A DNA stretch of 64,000 nt, taken from Halomarina ordinaria. GTDB lineage: Archaea; Halobacteriota; Halobacteria; Halobacteriales; Haloarculaceae. Below the pieces are notes generated by a model. The model was given only the letters and a program-made list of their open reading frames with translations, ran no database searches and had not been told where the DNA came from. Position 1 is the first letter of the stretch. Each line of letters opens with the position of its first letter. The stretch covers positions 2,604,001 through 2,668,000 of the forward strand of contig NZ_JARRAH010000001.1 in assembly GCF_030553305.1 (NCBI RefSeq), written 5' to 3'. Position numbers and translations under genes: made by a program. Below are positions 45,498 to 54,582 of this stretch, piece after piece.

Positions 45498-46262
45498 TCA
45501 CTCGCCCTCGACGGCCCGGCGCGCCTCCCGCCTGAGGTGCGACTCGTACACGGCCCGGCCGTCGGGGACGCCGCGCAGGCTCACCGCCGGGTTCACGTCG
45601 ACGACGTACGGTCGGCCCACCTCGACCGCGAGGAGGTCGACCTCGCAGCACGTGAGGCCGAACAGGTCGCCCACGGCCCGGGCGAGCGACTCGACCCCTG
45701 AGGGGGGGTCGGTCGCCGACACCTCCCGACCCGACGACGGCGTCACCGTCCGGACGGCCTCGCCGACCCGGTAACACTTGTAGGACGTCTCCGCTCCGAC
45801 GAGCGACTCGACGAGGCGCTCGCCGTCGTACGCGACGGGTCCCGACCGGACGTAGCGATGGACGTGGTCGCGTTCGGTGTACTCGAACCGGCGCTTCACG
45901 ACGACCGGCGGGTCGAGCGAGACGGCGTCGTCCGTCCCGAACTCGAAGCGCGGGACCCGGACGTCGTGGGCACGCAGGAGGCGACTGCGCGCGAGACGGT
46001 CGCAGGCGAGGCGCGCCCCGGCGGTCGCGTTGACCGTCCGGACGCCGGCGAGTTCGGCCCGGCGCATGTCGGCGAGCGCCGGCGGCGCGTACCGCGCGAC
46101 GTGGAGGCAGTCGAGGTCGAACCGCCAGAGGGCGGGGTGAGCCTCGGCGGGGTCGAGACGGACCACGTCGGCCCAGTCGCTCATCGCGCCGAACAGCCGC
46201 CGCTTGAGCGGGTTCGCCGTCACGTCGGACGGGTACACGACGCCGACCCTCGGTCGCCTCAC
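45498..46262 (-). CDS. RimK-like ATP-grasp protein
   Basis: A 254-residue ATP-grasp ligase-like protein. VVVKRRFEYTERDHVHRYV and VESLVGAETSYKCYRVGEAV form the ATP-binding part, and CCEVDLLAVEVGRPYVVDVN with NPAVSLRG the metal-binding end. RimK-like members join amino acids to peptides or other acceptors. It is tail-to-tail with rtcB, 8 nt apart. The start is GTG at 46262. Substrate unknown. Confidence 0.78.
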   Translation of the reverse strand: MRRPRVGVVYPSDVTANPLKRRLFGAMSDWADVVRLDPAEAHPALWRFDLDCLHVARYAPPALADMRRAELAGVRTVNATAGARLACDRLARSRLLRAHDVRVPRFEFGTDDAVSLDPPVVVKRRFEYTERDHVHRYVRSGPVAYDGERLVESLVGAETSYKCYRVGEAVRTVTPSSGREVSATDPPSGVESLARAVGDLFGLTCCEVDLLAVEVGRPYVVDVNPAVSLRGVPDGRAVYESHLRREARRAVEGE

Positions 46263-46354
46263 CGGTCACCGAACGGCCGCGAGCGACTTCAGCGGCCCGC
46301 CGGTCCGCGTCCGTGACTTCTCGGCGGTCGTGACGGACCGTCAGCGGCCGTGAG

Positions 46355-46361
46355 CATTTAC
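46355..46361 (+). promoter_or_regulatory. TATA-like box of msrB
   Basis: CATTTAC is centred about 26 nt before the ATG at 46384, fitting a leaderless msrB transcript. Confidence 0.5.
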
Positions 46362-46383
46362 GCCCGCGACGCCTACCACGACC

Positions 46384-46797
46384 ATGAGCGAGCAGACCCA
46401 CGACCTGCCCGAGACCGACGAGGAGTGGCGCGACCTCCTCACCGACGAGGAGTACCGCGTCCTGCGCGAGCAGGGAACGGAGGCGAAGTTCACCGGCGAG
46501 TTCGTCGGAAAGGACGACGAGGGCACCTACGTCTGTGCCGGGTGTGGCGCCGAACTGTTCGACTCGGAGACGAAGTTCGACAGCGAGGGCTCCGGGTGGC
46601 CCTCGTTCTACGACGCCGCCGAGGGGAGCGTCGAACTCCGCCGCGACACCAGCCACGGGATGGTCCGCACGGAAGTCGTCTGTGCGGCCTGCGGCGGCCA
46701 CCTCGGCCACGTCTTCGAGGACGGCCCCGACCCGACGGGGCAGCGCTTCTGCATCAACTCCGTCGCGCTCGACTTCGAGGACGCGGACGAGGCGTGA
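46384..46797 (+). CDS. msrB: Peptide-methionine (R)-S-oxide reductase
   Basis: A 137-residue repair enzyme reducing methionine-R-sulfoxide. The zinc Cys pairs are CAGCGAELF and CAACGGHLGHVF. GSGWPSFYDA is the substrate pocket, and the catalytic Cys is in GQRFCINSVALDF. Full-length and intact. Its stop overlaps the GTG start of the next gene by 4 nt, so the two are coupled. Confidence 0.95.
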   Translation: MSEQTHDLPETDEEWRDLLTDEEYRVLREQGTEAKFTGEFVGKDDEGTYVCAGCGAELFDSETKFDSEGSGWPSFYDAAEGSVELRRDTSHGMVRTEVVCAACGGHLGHVFEDGPDPTGQRFCINSVALDFEDADEA

Positions 46798-47204
46798 CCG
46801 ACCGCGGCACCTACACGCTCCTGGTCCGCCTCGACGGCCCTGCCACCGTCGAGTTCGGCGCGGCGGGCGAGCGCGCCCTCGACGCCGGCTGGTACGCCTA
46901 CACGGGGAGCGCGTTCGGACCGGGCGGTCTCTCCCGCGTGGCGCGCCACCGCGAACTCGCGCGCGGCGAGCGCGACGCCCGCCACTGGCACGTCGACTAC
47001 CTCCTCGGTCACCCCGGCGCCGCCGTCGAGGACGTCGTGACGACCCGCGAGGCCGACGTGGAGTGCGCCGTCGCCCGTGCGCTCGTCGAGGCACTCGCCC
47101 CCGTCGGCGGCCTCGGCGCCTCCGACTGCGACTGCCCCACGCACCTCGCCTTCGCCCCCGAGCGCGCGCCCCTCGAACGGGCGGTCCGGGCGGCTCACGG
47201 CTGA
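46794..47204 (+). CDS. GIY-YIG/DUF123-family protein
   Basis: A 136-residue protein. GTYTLLVRLDGPATVEFGAA, then GWYAYTGSAFGPGGLSRVAR and HWHVDYLLGHPGAAVEDVV match DUF123, a GIY-YIG-related domain also found attached to archaeal DNA-repair enzymes. The Tyr pair is present. A C-x-C pair (SDCDCPTHL) lies near the end. The start is GTG at 46794, coupled to msrB. Nuclease activity is not shown for the family. Confidence 0.8.
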   Translation: MTDRGTYTLLVRLDGPATVEFGAAGERALDAGWYAYTGSAFGPGGLSRVARHRELARGERDARHWHVDYLLGHPGAAVEDVVTTREADVECAVARALVEALAPVGGLGASDCDCPTHLAFAPERAPLERAVRAAHG

Positions 47205-47261
47205 CCGGGACGGTCGGTCGAACCGACGGGTCTTTGCGCGCTGCCCCCCGCGTCTCGGCCG

Positions 47262-47837
47262 ATGAACCTCCGCACCGGCCCCGAGCGCACGGTTCTGGTC
47301 GACGTCGACGGGACGCTCTGCGCGAACATCCCGCGGCTCGTCGAGTACGTCGACGAACGATACGGCGTCTCGCTGGCCGAACCCGACATCACCGAGTGGA
47401 GCTACCCCGTCGAGGGCACCGACAGGCACGTCGGCGAACTCATCCACGACGCGATGGCCGACCGCCCCGAGGAGTTCCTGCTGTCGATGGACCCACTTCC
47501 CGGCGCGGCGGGGGCGATGGCCCGCCTGCGCGACCACGGTCACGAGGTCCGCATCGCCACCCACCGCCCGGCCGAGACGCACCCGGTCACCCGCCGGTGG
47601 CTCGACGACCACGACGTCCCCTACGACGCGTTCGTCGAGGAGGTGCCCCCGGACAAGGGGGCGCTCCCGGGTGACCTGCTGGTCGACGACTACCACCTGA
47701 ACGTCAGGAACGCCCTCGCGGCGGGGAAGGCGGGCGCGCTCTTTCGTCAGCCGTACAGCGACCCGGCGGCCTGCGAGGGTGCCCTCGTCGCCGACTCCTG
47801 GCGCGACTTCCTCGGGGCCGTCGGGTTCGAGGCGTGA
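47262..47837 (+). CDS. HAD-superfamily 5'-nucleotidase-like protein
   Basis: A 191-residue HAD-fold phosphatase. The nucleophile motif is LVDVDGTLCANIPRL, motif II/III are in IATHRPAETHPVTR, and the metal-binding motif IV in DLLVDDYHLNVRNALAAG. The size and cap match 5'(3')-deoxyribonucleotidase-like members. Substrate unknown. Confidence 0.75.
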   Translation: MNLRTGPERTVLVDVDGTLCANIPRLVEYVDERYGVSLAEPDITEWSYPVEGTDRHVGELIHDAMADRPEEFLLSMDPLPGAAGAMARLRDHGHEVRIATHRPAETHPVTRRWLDDHDVPYDAFVEEVPPDKGALPGDLLVDDYHLNVRNALAAGKAGALFRQPYSDPAACEGALVADSWRDFLGAVGFEA

Positions 47838-47846
47838 GCGGTCGAG

Positions 47847-49448
47847 TCAGTCGTAGGTGTACCCCTCGAAGCGCGTGACGGCGACGCGGACGCCGACGGC
47901 CGCCGCGACGCCCGCGAGGACGACGGTGAGTGCGAGGCCGCCGACGAGCGCCGTCGTCTGCGGGAGGCCGACGAGCTCCGAGAGCACGCCGAGGACGCCC
48001 GGCGCGCCCACCACCGAGGCGGGCAGGCCCGCGACGCCGAGGACCAGCGAGTAGAGCGCGAAGGCGAACAGGCTGGGGACGACCGCCTGTCGGTTGCGCC
48101 CGAGGCGGACCGTCTGGAGGCGCGGGAAGACGCTGCCGACGCCGGCGGCGATACCCGTCGCCGCGAGGGGGAGGACCACCGCCGAGACGCCGACGGCGGC
48201 GAGCGCGGCCGGTTCGAGGCCGGCGGCGAGCGCGAGGCCGACGGCGGCGAGCGCCGTCAGCGGGACGCCGACGAGGACCCCGGCGAGACAGACCCCGCCG
48301 ACGAAGGTCCGGCCGGTGACGGGCGTCGTGAGCGTCACCGGGAGGACCGGTCCCTCGTCGCCGACCGGGTTCAGCGAGAACGCGCTGCCGGTGGCCCACG
48401 CGCCGTAGAAGGCGACCAGTGCGGCCAGTCCGGGCGGCACCGTCCCCGTGCGGACGACGTCCGCGAGCGGCGCCCAGAGGAAGAACAGGGGGTAGGCGAC
48501 GTACTGCAACCGCATGGGGTTTCGCTTCGCGCGCAGCCAGCTCTTTCGCACGACGCGCGCCATCGGCCGGGGGACGAACGTGACGTCGCCCATCCCGGAT
48601 GCCTGGGCCTCGTCCGCGCCCTCCGGCTGGACGGGGTCGTCGTACCAGAGCCGTCCGGCGAGCGCGCTCGCGGCGGCGCCGACGAGCGGGACCGCGACGG
48701 CCGTCGCGCCCAGCGCGCCGGCGGCCCGGACGGCGCTCGCGTCGGGGGACAGCCCGTAGAGCCCGAGGTCGGCGAACCAGCCGAGGGGCGTCGCCCCCAC
48801 CGCCCGGAGGACGGGCGCGAACGCCGACCCCGCCTGCTGGCTGGTGATGACCGCGAAGTACGCGAGGAACAGTCCCACCGCGACGGGCGTCCGCAGGCGC
48901 GAGAGGAGTGCCGACCGGGCGACCAGCACCCGAACGGCCAGCCCGAGGGTCACGCCGGTCAGCGCCCCGACGGTGACGAGGCCGACCACGGCGACGGTCA
49001 GCAGGGCGGCCGTCGCCGGGGCGCCCGCACCGACCGCGAACGCGAGGGCGACGAGCGCGACCGCGCTCCCGGGGAACAGCAACGCGAACCCCACCTCGAC
49101 GAGCGCCAGCGCGGCGATGACCTCGCGGTGCGGGAGCGTCGTGAGCAATCCATCGAGCCCCGGCGGGGCGGTGGACGTCTGGACCGCCCGGATGGTGGTG
49201 AGGAAGACGGCGAACGCGAAGACGGCGGCGGCGGCGAGGCGGAGCAGGTCGAGGGGGGGCGTCACCTCGCCGCGCGCCATCGCGCCACCGAAGGCGTACG
49301 CGCCGAAGACGGCGACCGCGAAGAACAGCGCGCCGAACAGTATCGACGCCCCGATAGCGAGCGCCTGTCGGGTGTTACCGCGGACGGCGCGCCAGCGTCG
49401 GACCACCTCGTGGCGTGCGACGAGGCGGACGTGGCGGGTCGCGCTCAT
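47847..49448 (-). CDS. ABC exporter membrane protein
   Basis: A 533-residue membrane protein with about twelve hydrophobic segments and no catalytic motif. Central charged loop RMVRKSW-like region (RVVRKSWLRAKRNPMRLQ) probably contacts the ATPase. It overlaps the upstream ATPase gene by 4 nt, so the pair forms one transporter. Direction (export) is inferred from the ABC-2-like layout and the type of ATPase. Substrate unknown. Confidence 0.78.
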   Translation of the reverse strand: MSATRHVRLVARHEVVRRWRAVRGNTRQALAIGASILFGALFFAVAVFGAYAFGGAMARGEVTPPLDLLRLAAAAVFAFAVFLTTIRAVQTSTAPPGLDGLLTTLPHREVIAALALVEVGFALLFPGSAVALVALAFAVGAGAPATAALLTVAVVGLVTVGALTGVTLGLAVRVLVARSALLSRLRTPVAVGLFLAYFAVITSQQAGSAFAPVLRAVGATPLGWFADLGLYGLSPDASAVRAAGALGATAVAVPLVGAAASALAGRLWYDDPVQPEGADEAQASGMGDVTFVPRPMARVVRKSWLRAKRNPMRLQYVAYPLFFLWAPLADVVRTGTVPPGLAALVAFYGAWATGSAFSLNPVGDEGPVLPVTLTTPVTGRTFVGGVCLAGVLVGVPLTALAAVGLALAAGLEPAALAAVGVSAVVLPLAATGIAAGVGSVFPRLQTVRLGRNRQAVVPSLFAFALYSLVLGVAGLPASVVGAPGVLGVLSELVGLPQTTALVGGLALTVVLAGVAAAVGVRVAVTRFEGYTYD

Positions 49449-50230
49449 CGCGACCCGTCGGCCGTCGCCGGCGCGAGGTCGGCCTCCTGGGTCACTTCGA
49501 GGAAGACGTCCTCCAGGGTGCGCCCGGTTCCCGCGCCGCCGTCCTCCTCGGCGGCGCGCCGTTTGAGCGTCTCCGGGGGCCCCTCGGCGACGAGGTCGCC
49601 CTCGAAGAGGACGCCGACCGTGTCCGCGAGTTCGTCGACGACCGGGAGGATGTGCGTCGAGAGGAAGACGGTGGTGTCGCCCGCCGCGAGGTCGGCGATG
49701 GTGTCGCGGACCGTCCGCGCCGCCCGCGGGTCCAGCCCCGAGGTCGGTTCGTCGAGGAAGACGACCGACGGTCGGTGGAGGATGGCCTGGATGATACCCG
49801 CCTTCTGTTTCATCCCCTTCGAGTACGTCGAGATGCGCCGGTCGGCGTCCTCCGCGAGCGCGAACCGGCCGAGGAGGTCGTCGATGCGCGCCGACGCCTC
49901 ATCGGCCGGGATGTCGCGCAGGCCGGCGACGTACTCCAGTTGCTCGCGGCCGGTGAGTTCGTCGTACAGCGGCGGCGTGTCGGGGAGGTAGCCCAACCGC
50001 CGGGTGACCGCCCGGCGGTCGGTGATGGGGTGGCCGTCGATGCGCGCCTCCCCCGACGTCGGGGTGAGGAGCGTCGTCAGCATCCGAATGGTCGTCGTCT
50101 TCCCGGCGCCGTTCGGGCCGAGGAAGCCGTAGACGGTGCCGGGGGAGATGGCGAGGTCGAGCCCCTCGACGGCGACGTCGTCGCCGTAGAGCTTCGAGAG
50201 GTCGGTCGCCTCTATCGCGAACGGGGACAT
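49445..50230 (-). CDS. ABC transporter ATP-binding protein
   Basis: A 261-residue ATPase of the ABC-2 exporter type. Walker A is GFLGPNGAGKTTTIRML, the signature region lies in ISTYSKGMKQKAGIIQAIL, Walker B is SVVFLDEPTSGLDPRAART, and the H-loop is in VFLSTHILPVVDEL. All motifs intact. The start ATG at 50230 (MSPFAIEATDLSKLYG) fits the family; an upstream ATG at 50251 is in frame. Partner of the adjacent membrane protein. Confidence 0.9.
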   Translation of the reverse strand: MSPFAIEATDLSKLYGDDVAVEGLDLAISPGTVYGFLGPNGAGKTTTIRMLTTLLTPTSGEARIDGHPITDRRAVTRRLGYLPDTPPLYDELTGREQLEYVAGLRDIPADEASARIDDLLGRFALAEDADRRISTYSKGMKQKAGIIQAILHRPSVVFLDEPTSGLDPRAARTVRDTIADLAAGDTTVFLSTHILPVVDELADTVGVLFEGDLVAEGPPETLKRRAAEEDGGAGTGRTLEDVFLEVTQEADLAPATADGSR

Positions 50231-50365
50231 ACGCACTGGTTCTCGGCGCACCCGAGGAAATAGTTACTCCTTCGTCAGTACTCCCGTACTATCTCTATAT
50301 CGTGATATTACGCACGACGCGGACGTTCCGCAACCGCCATGCGGGCGCGCGCCCCGCCCCTCGCC

Positions 50366-50785
50366 ATGGACGACGACGACCGCTTCCCGTTCACGACCGA
50401 GATTCCCGTCCGCTACCGCGACCTCGACACGCTGGAGCACGTCAACAACGCCGTCTACAGTACCTACCTCGAACAGGCGCGCGTCGAGTACCTCCGGGAG
50501 GTCGTTGAGGCGGACGGCGCCGAGATGGTCCTCGCGCACGTCGAGATGGACTTCCGCGCGCCCGTCCACCTCGGTGACACCGTCGGGGTCGACGTCCGGG
50601 TGAGCGACCTCGGTACGTCGAGTTTCACGTTCGCCTACCGCGTCCGCGTCGGGGACGAGGTGGCGCTCACCGCCGAGTCAGTCCAGGTGAGCGTCGACCC
50701 CGATACGGGGTCCTCCCGCCCCCTCCCCGACGACTGGCGCGCGTCCATCCGCGCCTTCGAGGACGAGACACTATCCGAAATTTGA
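50366..50785 (+). CDS. Hotdog-fold acyl-CoA thioesterase
   Basis: A 139-residue 4-hydroxybenzoyl-CoA-thioesterase-like protein. TEIPVRYRDLDTLEHVNNAV carries the active-site Asp, YSTYLEQARVEYLREV is the hotdog helix and AHVEMDFRAPVHLGDTVGVD the next strands. An in-frame ATG at 50339 would add MRARAPPLA and is nearer the AT-rich promoter (50293-50311), so both starts are possible. Acyl substrate unknown. Confidence 0.82.
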   Translation: MDDDDRFPFTTEIPVRYRDLDTLEHVNNAVYSTYLEQARVEYLREVVEADGAEMVLAHVEMDFRAPVHLGDTVGVDVRVSDLGTSSFTFAYRVRVGDEVALTAESVQVSVDPDTGSSRPLPDDWRASIRAFEDETLSEI

Positions 50786-50795
50786 CCCTCCCGAA

Positions 50796-50803
50796 AGCAT
50801 ATG
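50796..50803 (+). promoter_or_regulatory. TATA-like box of the lipoprotein gene
   Basis: AGCATATG is centred about 28 nt before the ATG at 50828. It favours that start over the in-frame ATG at 50801, which lies inside the box. Confidence 0.5.
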
Positions 50804-50827
50804 TGTGGGTTCGTTGAACGGTCGCGC

Positions 50828-51292
50828 ATGGACCGACGGTCGTTCGTGACCGGCCTCGGGACGCTCGCGCTCGCCGGGTGTCTCGCCGGTGGTCCCTCCC
50901 CGCGGGCCGCCGCGGGGAACGGGTCGACCGACGGCGACGACCGCGCCGACCCGTCGACCGAGTGGCGCCCGTACGTCGACTGCGGCGGGCGCGACGCCGC
51001 CCTCCTCCGGGTCGAGCGGACGCGTCGCACCCTCCCCGACGCCGCCTCGCCGCTCGATGCCGACACCCTCCCCGACGACGAGCGGGCGCTCCTCGATTCG
51101 ACCGTCGAGGACGGCCAGTACGCGACCTGCGACCCCGACGACGCCTTCGAACGGGTCGTCGCCCGGTTCCGTGAGCGGGTGGCCCGCCAGCGCGAGCGCG
51201 ACCCCTCGCGTTCGCTCGCGTACGTCGCGCTCGACGGCCGCTACCACGGCCTCTCGGTCGTCGTCGCGGACCGGGTCTACGCCTGGCGCTGA
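50828..51292 (+). CDS. Tat lipoprotein of unknown function
   Basis: A 154-residue exported protein. The N-terminus MDRRSFVTGLGTLALAGCLA has a Tat motif (R3 R4) and a lipobox (LAGC, C18). A low-complexity Gly/Asp linker follows. The rest is a small acidic domain with two cysteines (YVDCGGRDA; YATCDPDDAF) that may form a disulfide. No family recognised. Its last 16 bases overlap the opposing helicase gene. Confidence 0.7.
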   Translation: MDRRSFVTGLGTLALAGCLAGGPSPRAAAGNGSTDGDDRADPSTEWRPYVDCGGRDAALLRVERTRRTLPDAASPLDADTLPDDERALLDSTVEDGQYATCDPDDAFERVVARFRERVARQRERDPSRSLAYVALDGRYHGLSVVVADRVYAWR

Positions 51293-53916
51293 CGCCCCCA
51301 GAACCGCTCCAGCGCGAGGTCGAGCATGTCCGGGCTGACGGCGCTGAACTCCTCGCGCTCTCGTTCCCCCAGCAGGTCGTTCACCGACCGCGGGGTCCCG
51401 GCGAGGTAGCGCCGGTCGAGCAGGACGCGGACGCCCACCTCGTCGTACCCCCGGAGGACGCGCCCGAACGCCTGTCGGCTCTTCCTGACCGCGGGGACCT
51501 GCACGGCCGTCTCGAAGCCCGTCTCGCGCCCCTCCTCGGAGAACGTCCGTCCGTACGCGTTCATCACCGCCTGCATCCGCGGCGTCGCGGTGTTCGCGTA
51601 CGGGACGCCGACCACCGCCGCGCAGTGGAGGCGCTGTCCCCGGTAGTCGACGCCCTCGGTCACCGTCCCCCGCGCGCTGGTGACGAGCACCCGGTGGGTG
51701 TCGTCGCCCTGGAAGAACCGCGCGAGCATGGCGTCGGTCTCCGAACTGTCGGAGGAGCGGTCCCGGAGGACGGGCTTCGAGACGTGCTCGCGGAGGTACT
51801 CGACGGCCCACTCCGCCTCGCGGTAGGAGGGCAGGCAGAGCAGGGTGTTGCCGTGGCCGCGCGCGAGGCGGACGAGCGCGCTCGCGTACGCCCGCCGCGT
51901 GCGGGTCATCCCGTCGTACTCCACGACGGGGTCGCCCCGGTTGCGGTAGGTGAACGGCGGCACGTCGAGCACCCAGCTCGCCCGGTTCGCCTCGGGGAAG
52001 CCGAGGCCGTACCTCGCCGTCTCCACCCGACGGGGGACGCGGTCGTCGTCCCCCGCGTCCGCTCCGTCCTCGTCTCCTCCGTCCCGCCCGTCCTCCGCAA
52101 GCAACGCCAGCCCGCTCACCTGCCGGTAGACGTCGAACGGTTCGAGCGTCGCCGACATCACGACGCCCCCGGCGAGTTCGTCGAACACCCGCGCGAGCGG
52201 TTCCTGTGGGATGCAGTTGAACAGCACGAGGTCGGCGTTGTACGCGCTCGCCCAGTCGGGCAGCGTCGTGTCCTCGAGGGCCTTCTCCGAGTACTCGAGT
52301 TCCACCTCCCGGAAGTACCGGGCGTGGTCGGCCGTCCCCCACCGCCAGAGGAGGGTGCCGACGGCGTCGCAGACGGGAGTGCGGTCGGTCTGGCCGTCGT
52401 CATCGTGGACGGCCGCCACGGCGGCGCCCACGTCGCGCATCCGCCGCCAGACGTCGTCGGCGAACGCCTCGCGCGCGGCGGCGGTGAGGCGGTCCGTCTC
52501 GACCGCCTCCGGGTCGCGCAGGGGGAGTTCGTGGTCCGCTTCGGGAAGGGACCCCTCGCGGAACCGCCGCTGCCAGTCGCCGTACTCCTCGCGGAGGTAG
52601 GTCGACACCTCCCCGTCGATGGCGTCGGCGAGCCACTCCAGGAACGACTGGGCGACCTCCAGGTCGCGTTCGTCGACGCCGGAGAAGTCGGAGAGCGCCT
52701 TCCGGGCGTGGCGACGGTGCGTTTCCGGGTCCGACCCGGGCGCCCCGCCGGTCCCCGAGAGGTACTCCCGCGCCAGCGTCACGTCGCGGTGGGCGGTGCG
52801 CAGCGCGTGCAGCGAGAGGGTCTCCGAGAGCAGGTCGCGCACCCGCTCTTCGAGCATGTGCGCCTCGTCGACGACCAGGAGCGTCCCGTCGTCGAGGACG
52901 CCCGCCTTCTCGCGCGTCAGGCGGCGCGTCTTCGGGTCGAACGCGTGGTTGTAGTTCCCGACGAGGACGTCCGCCTCGGGCATCAGCGCGGCCATCGACT
53001 CGTGGGGACAGACGCCGCGGTCGACGGCCGCCGCGACGACGGCGTCGGCGTCGAGGACGTGCGCCTCCCCCCGCTCGAAGCCGAAGCCGACCCACCCCTC
53101 GTCGGCGAAGAAGCGCGCGTAGAAGGGGTCGAAGTAACCCGCCTGCCCGGCGGGGAGGTCGCCCCCATCGTAGACGTCGAGGACGTCGCGCGTGTGCGGC
53201 GGGTCGGCCGGGTAGGGCGCACTCTCGCCCGCGGTCTTCAGCCGGGGGCCGTCGAGCGACTCGACGAGTTCGCAGAGCGCCTCCGCGCGCAGTGGGTCGT
53301 ACCACGGCGCCTCCTCGTCGCGCTCGCCGCGGTGCTCGGGACAGCGCCCCTCGGAGTACGAGAGTCGGTCGCACGACTCGTCGCCGCAGACCTCGATGCG
53401 CCCGTCGAGCGCGTCGGGGGCCACGTCGAGGCTGAGCGTCGACTCCCGGCTGACGAGCTTCGCGGTCATCTCGCGCATCCGCGAGGAGGCGTCGTGGACG
53501 CCGCCGTCCCCCGGGAACGCCCCGGTACGGGCGTAGGGGAGGAGGTCGCCCTTCCCGACGAGGACGAGGCCCGCGAACGGCTCCTCGCGCCCGCGGTTGA
53601 GCGTCCGCACCTCGGTGACGAACTGTTTCAACTGCTGTTTGACGGGGGTGACGGCGAAGACGCGCTCGCCGGCCCCGTCGCGTATCGCCTGCAGGCCGGC
53701 GACGAGCGCGATGAGCGTCTTGCCCGTCCCGCAGGCCCCCTCGAGCAGGAGGTAGCCGCCGTCGTCCATCACCTCGCGGGCGCGCTCGACGCCGTCGACC
53801 TGCTGGGGGTAGGGGTCGAACGGGAAGAGGTCGCGCCACGCGGCGTCGAGTCCGGCGCGGGGGACGGTCCGCTGGTCGGGGTCGGCGGCCGACTCGGAGG
53901 GGGCGGGGTCGCTCAC
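51277..53916 (-). CDS. DEAH-box DNA helicase of the XPD/DinG superfamily
   Basis: An 879-residue superfamily 2 helicase. Walker A is LLEGACGTGKTLIALVAG (about 57-74), a Cys-rich insertion follows (CGDESCDRLSYSEGRCPEH and later CPHES) as in the iron-sulfur helicases, the DEAH box is in LLVVDEAHMLEERVRDLL, and the C-terminal motifs include LVTSARGTVTEGVDYRGQRL and RKSRQAFGRVLRGYDEVG. Expected to unwind DNA 5' to 3' in repair or replication. Length is above the usual archaeal XPD size. It stands alone. Confidence 0.88.
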   Translation of the reverse strand: MSDPAPSESAADPDQRTVPRAGLDAAWRDLFPFDPYPQQVDGVERAREVMDDGGYLLLEGACGTGKTLIALVAGLQAIRDGAGERVFAVTPVKQQLKQFVTEVRTLNRGREEPFAGLVLVGKGDLLPYARTGAFPGDGGVHDASSRMREMTAKLVSRESTLSLDVAPDALDGRIEVCGDESCDRLSYSEGRCPEHRGERDEEAPWYDPLRAEALCELVESLDGPRLKTAGESAPYPADPPHTRDVLDVYDGGDLPAGQAGYFDPFYARFFADEGWVGFGFERGEAHVLDADAVVAAAVDRGVCPHESMAALMPEADVLVGNYNHAFDPKTRRLTREKAGVLDDGTLLVVDEAHMLEERVRDLLSETLSLHALRTAHRDVTLAREYLSGTGGAPGSDPETHRRHARKALSDFSGVDERDLEVAQSFLEWLADAIDGEVSTYLREEYGDWQRRFREGSLPEADHELPLRDPEAVETDRLTAAAREAFADDVWRRMRDVGAAVAAVHDDDGQTDRTPVCDAVGTLLWRWGTADHARYFREVELEYSEKALEDTTLPDWASAYNADLVLFNCIPQEPLARVFDELAGGVVMSATLEPFDVYRQVSGLALLAEDGRDGGDEDGADAGDDDRVPRRVETARYGLGFPEANRASWVLDVPPFTYRNRGDPVVEYDGMTRTRRAYASALVRLARGHGNTLLCLPSYREAEWAVEYLREHVSKPVLRDRSSDSSETDAMLARFFQGDDTHRVLVTSARGTVTEGVDYRGQRLHCAAVVGVPYANTATPRMQAVMNAYGRTFSEEGRETGFETAVQVPAVRKSRQAFGRVLRGYDEVGVRVLLDRRYLAGTPRSVNDLLGEREREEFSAVSPDMLDLALERFWGRQRQA

Positions 53917-53976
53917 GCTGGCGGCTCTATCCGCTCGATGGGTTATAAACCGTCGGACCGCGTCGTCCCGCCCCGT

Positions 53977-54582
53977 TCACTCGAGGGCGACGACGCGGGC
54001 GGGTGCGCCGTCCGCGTCCGTCAGCGGGACGGGCAGGGCGAAGACGGTGACGCGCTCGGGGAGCGCCCCGAGGTTCGTCAGGTTCTCGATGATGAGGCGG
54101 TCGGCCGAGAACAGTTCGTTGTGCGCGAAGAGGTCGGCGCCGACGGGGTCGACGCTCGGCGTGTCGACGCCGACGTCGAACCCGCACTCCGCGCAGCGTT
54201 CGGCGGTCTCCGTCGAGAGGTAGGGGTAGTCGTAGTAGACGTCCTGTCCCCAGTAGTCGCTCCAGCCGGTGTGAAAGAGCAGGAGGTCCGCGTCCGAGGA
54301 GGGGACGAGGTCCTCGGTGATCGGCTCGTCGGTCCCCATCGGGCAGTCGACGACGACCGCCTCGAAGCGAAACCGCTCGAGGTCGTACTCGTCGAGGGTC
54401 TTCCCCTCGGGGTCGACGTGCCGCGGGGCGTCGATGTGCGTCCCCGTGTGCGTGCTCATCCCGAAGGCCGTCACCTGGTAGCCGTCGGCGTGGACGGTGG
54501 CGTCGGGCCACGTCTCGACGACGGGGTCGCCCGGGTACGTCGGCATCCCGGGCGCGACGGGATGCGTGAGGTCGTACATCAC
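53977..54582 (-). CDS. Cyclase-family (KynB-like) hydrolase
   Basis: A 201-residue metal-dependent hydrolase. DLTHPVAPGMPTYPGDPVVE opens it, and the metal motif is MSTHTGTHIDAPRHVDPEG (HxGTHxDxPxH). LLFHTGWSDYWGQDVYYDYP and VDTPSVDPV follow. Members act on N-formylkynurenine, isatin and other amides. Its ATG overlaps the stop of the upstream alpha/beta hydrolase gene (ATGA), so the two genes form an operon. Substrate unknown. Confidence 0.86.
   Translation of the reverse strand: MMYDLTHPVAPGMPTYPGDPVVETWPDATVHADGYQVTAFGMSTHTGTHIDAPRHVDPEGKTLDEYDLERFRFEAVVVDCPMGTDEPITEDLVPSSDADLLLFHTGWSDYWGQDVYYDYPYLSTETAERCAECGFDVGVDTPSVDPVGADLFAHNELFSADRLIIENLTNLGALPERVTVFALPVPLTDADGAPARVVALE

Noticed and set aside
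43519-47094. A 1191-codon minus-strand open frame
   Set aside because: It covers archease, rtcB, an ATP-grasp gene and msrB, all with clear motifs; its own sequence is low-complexity.
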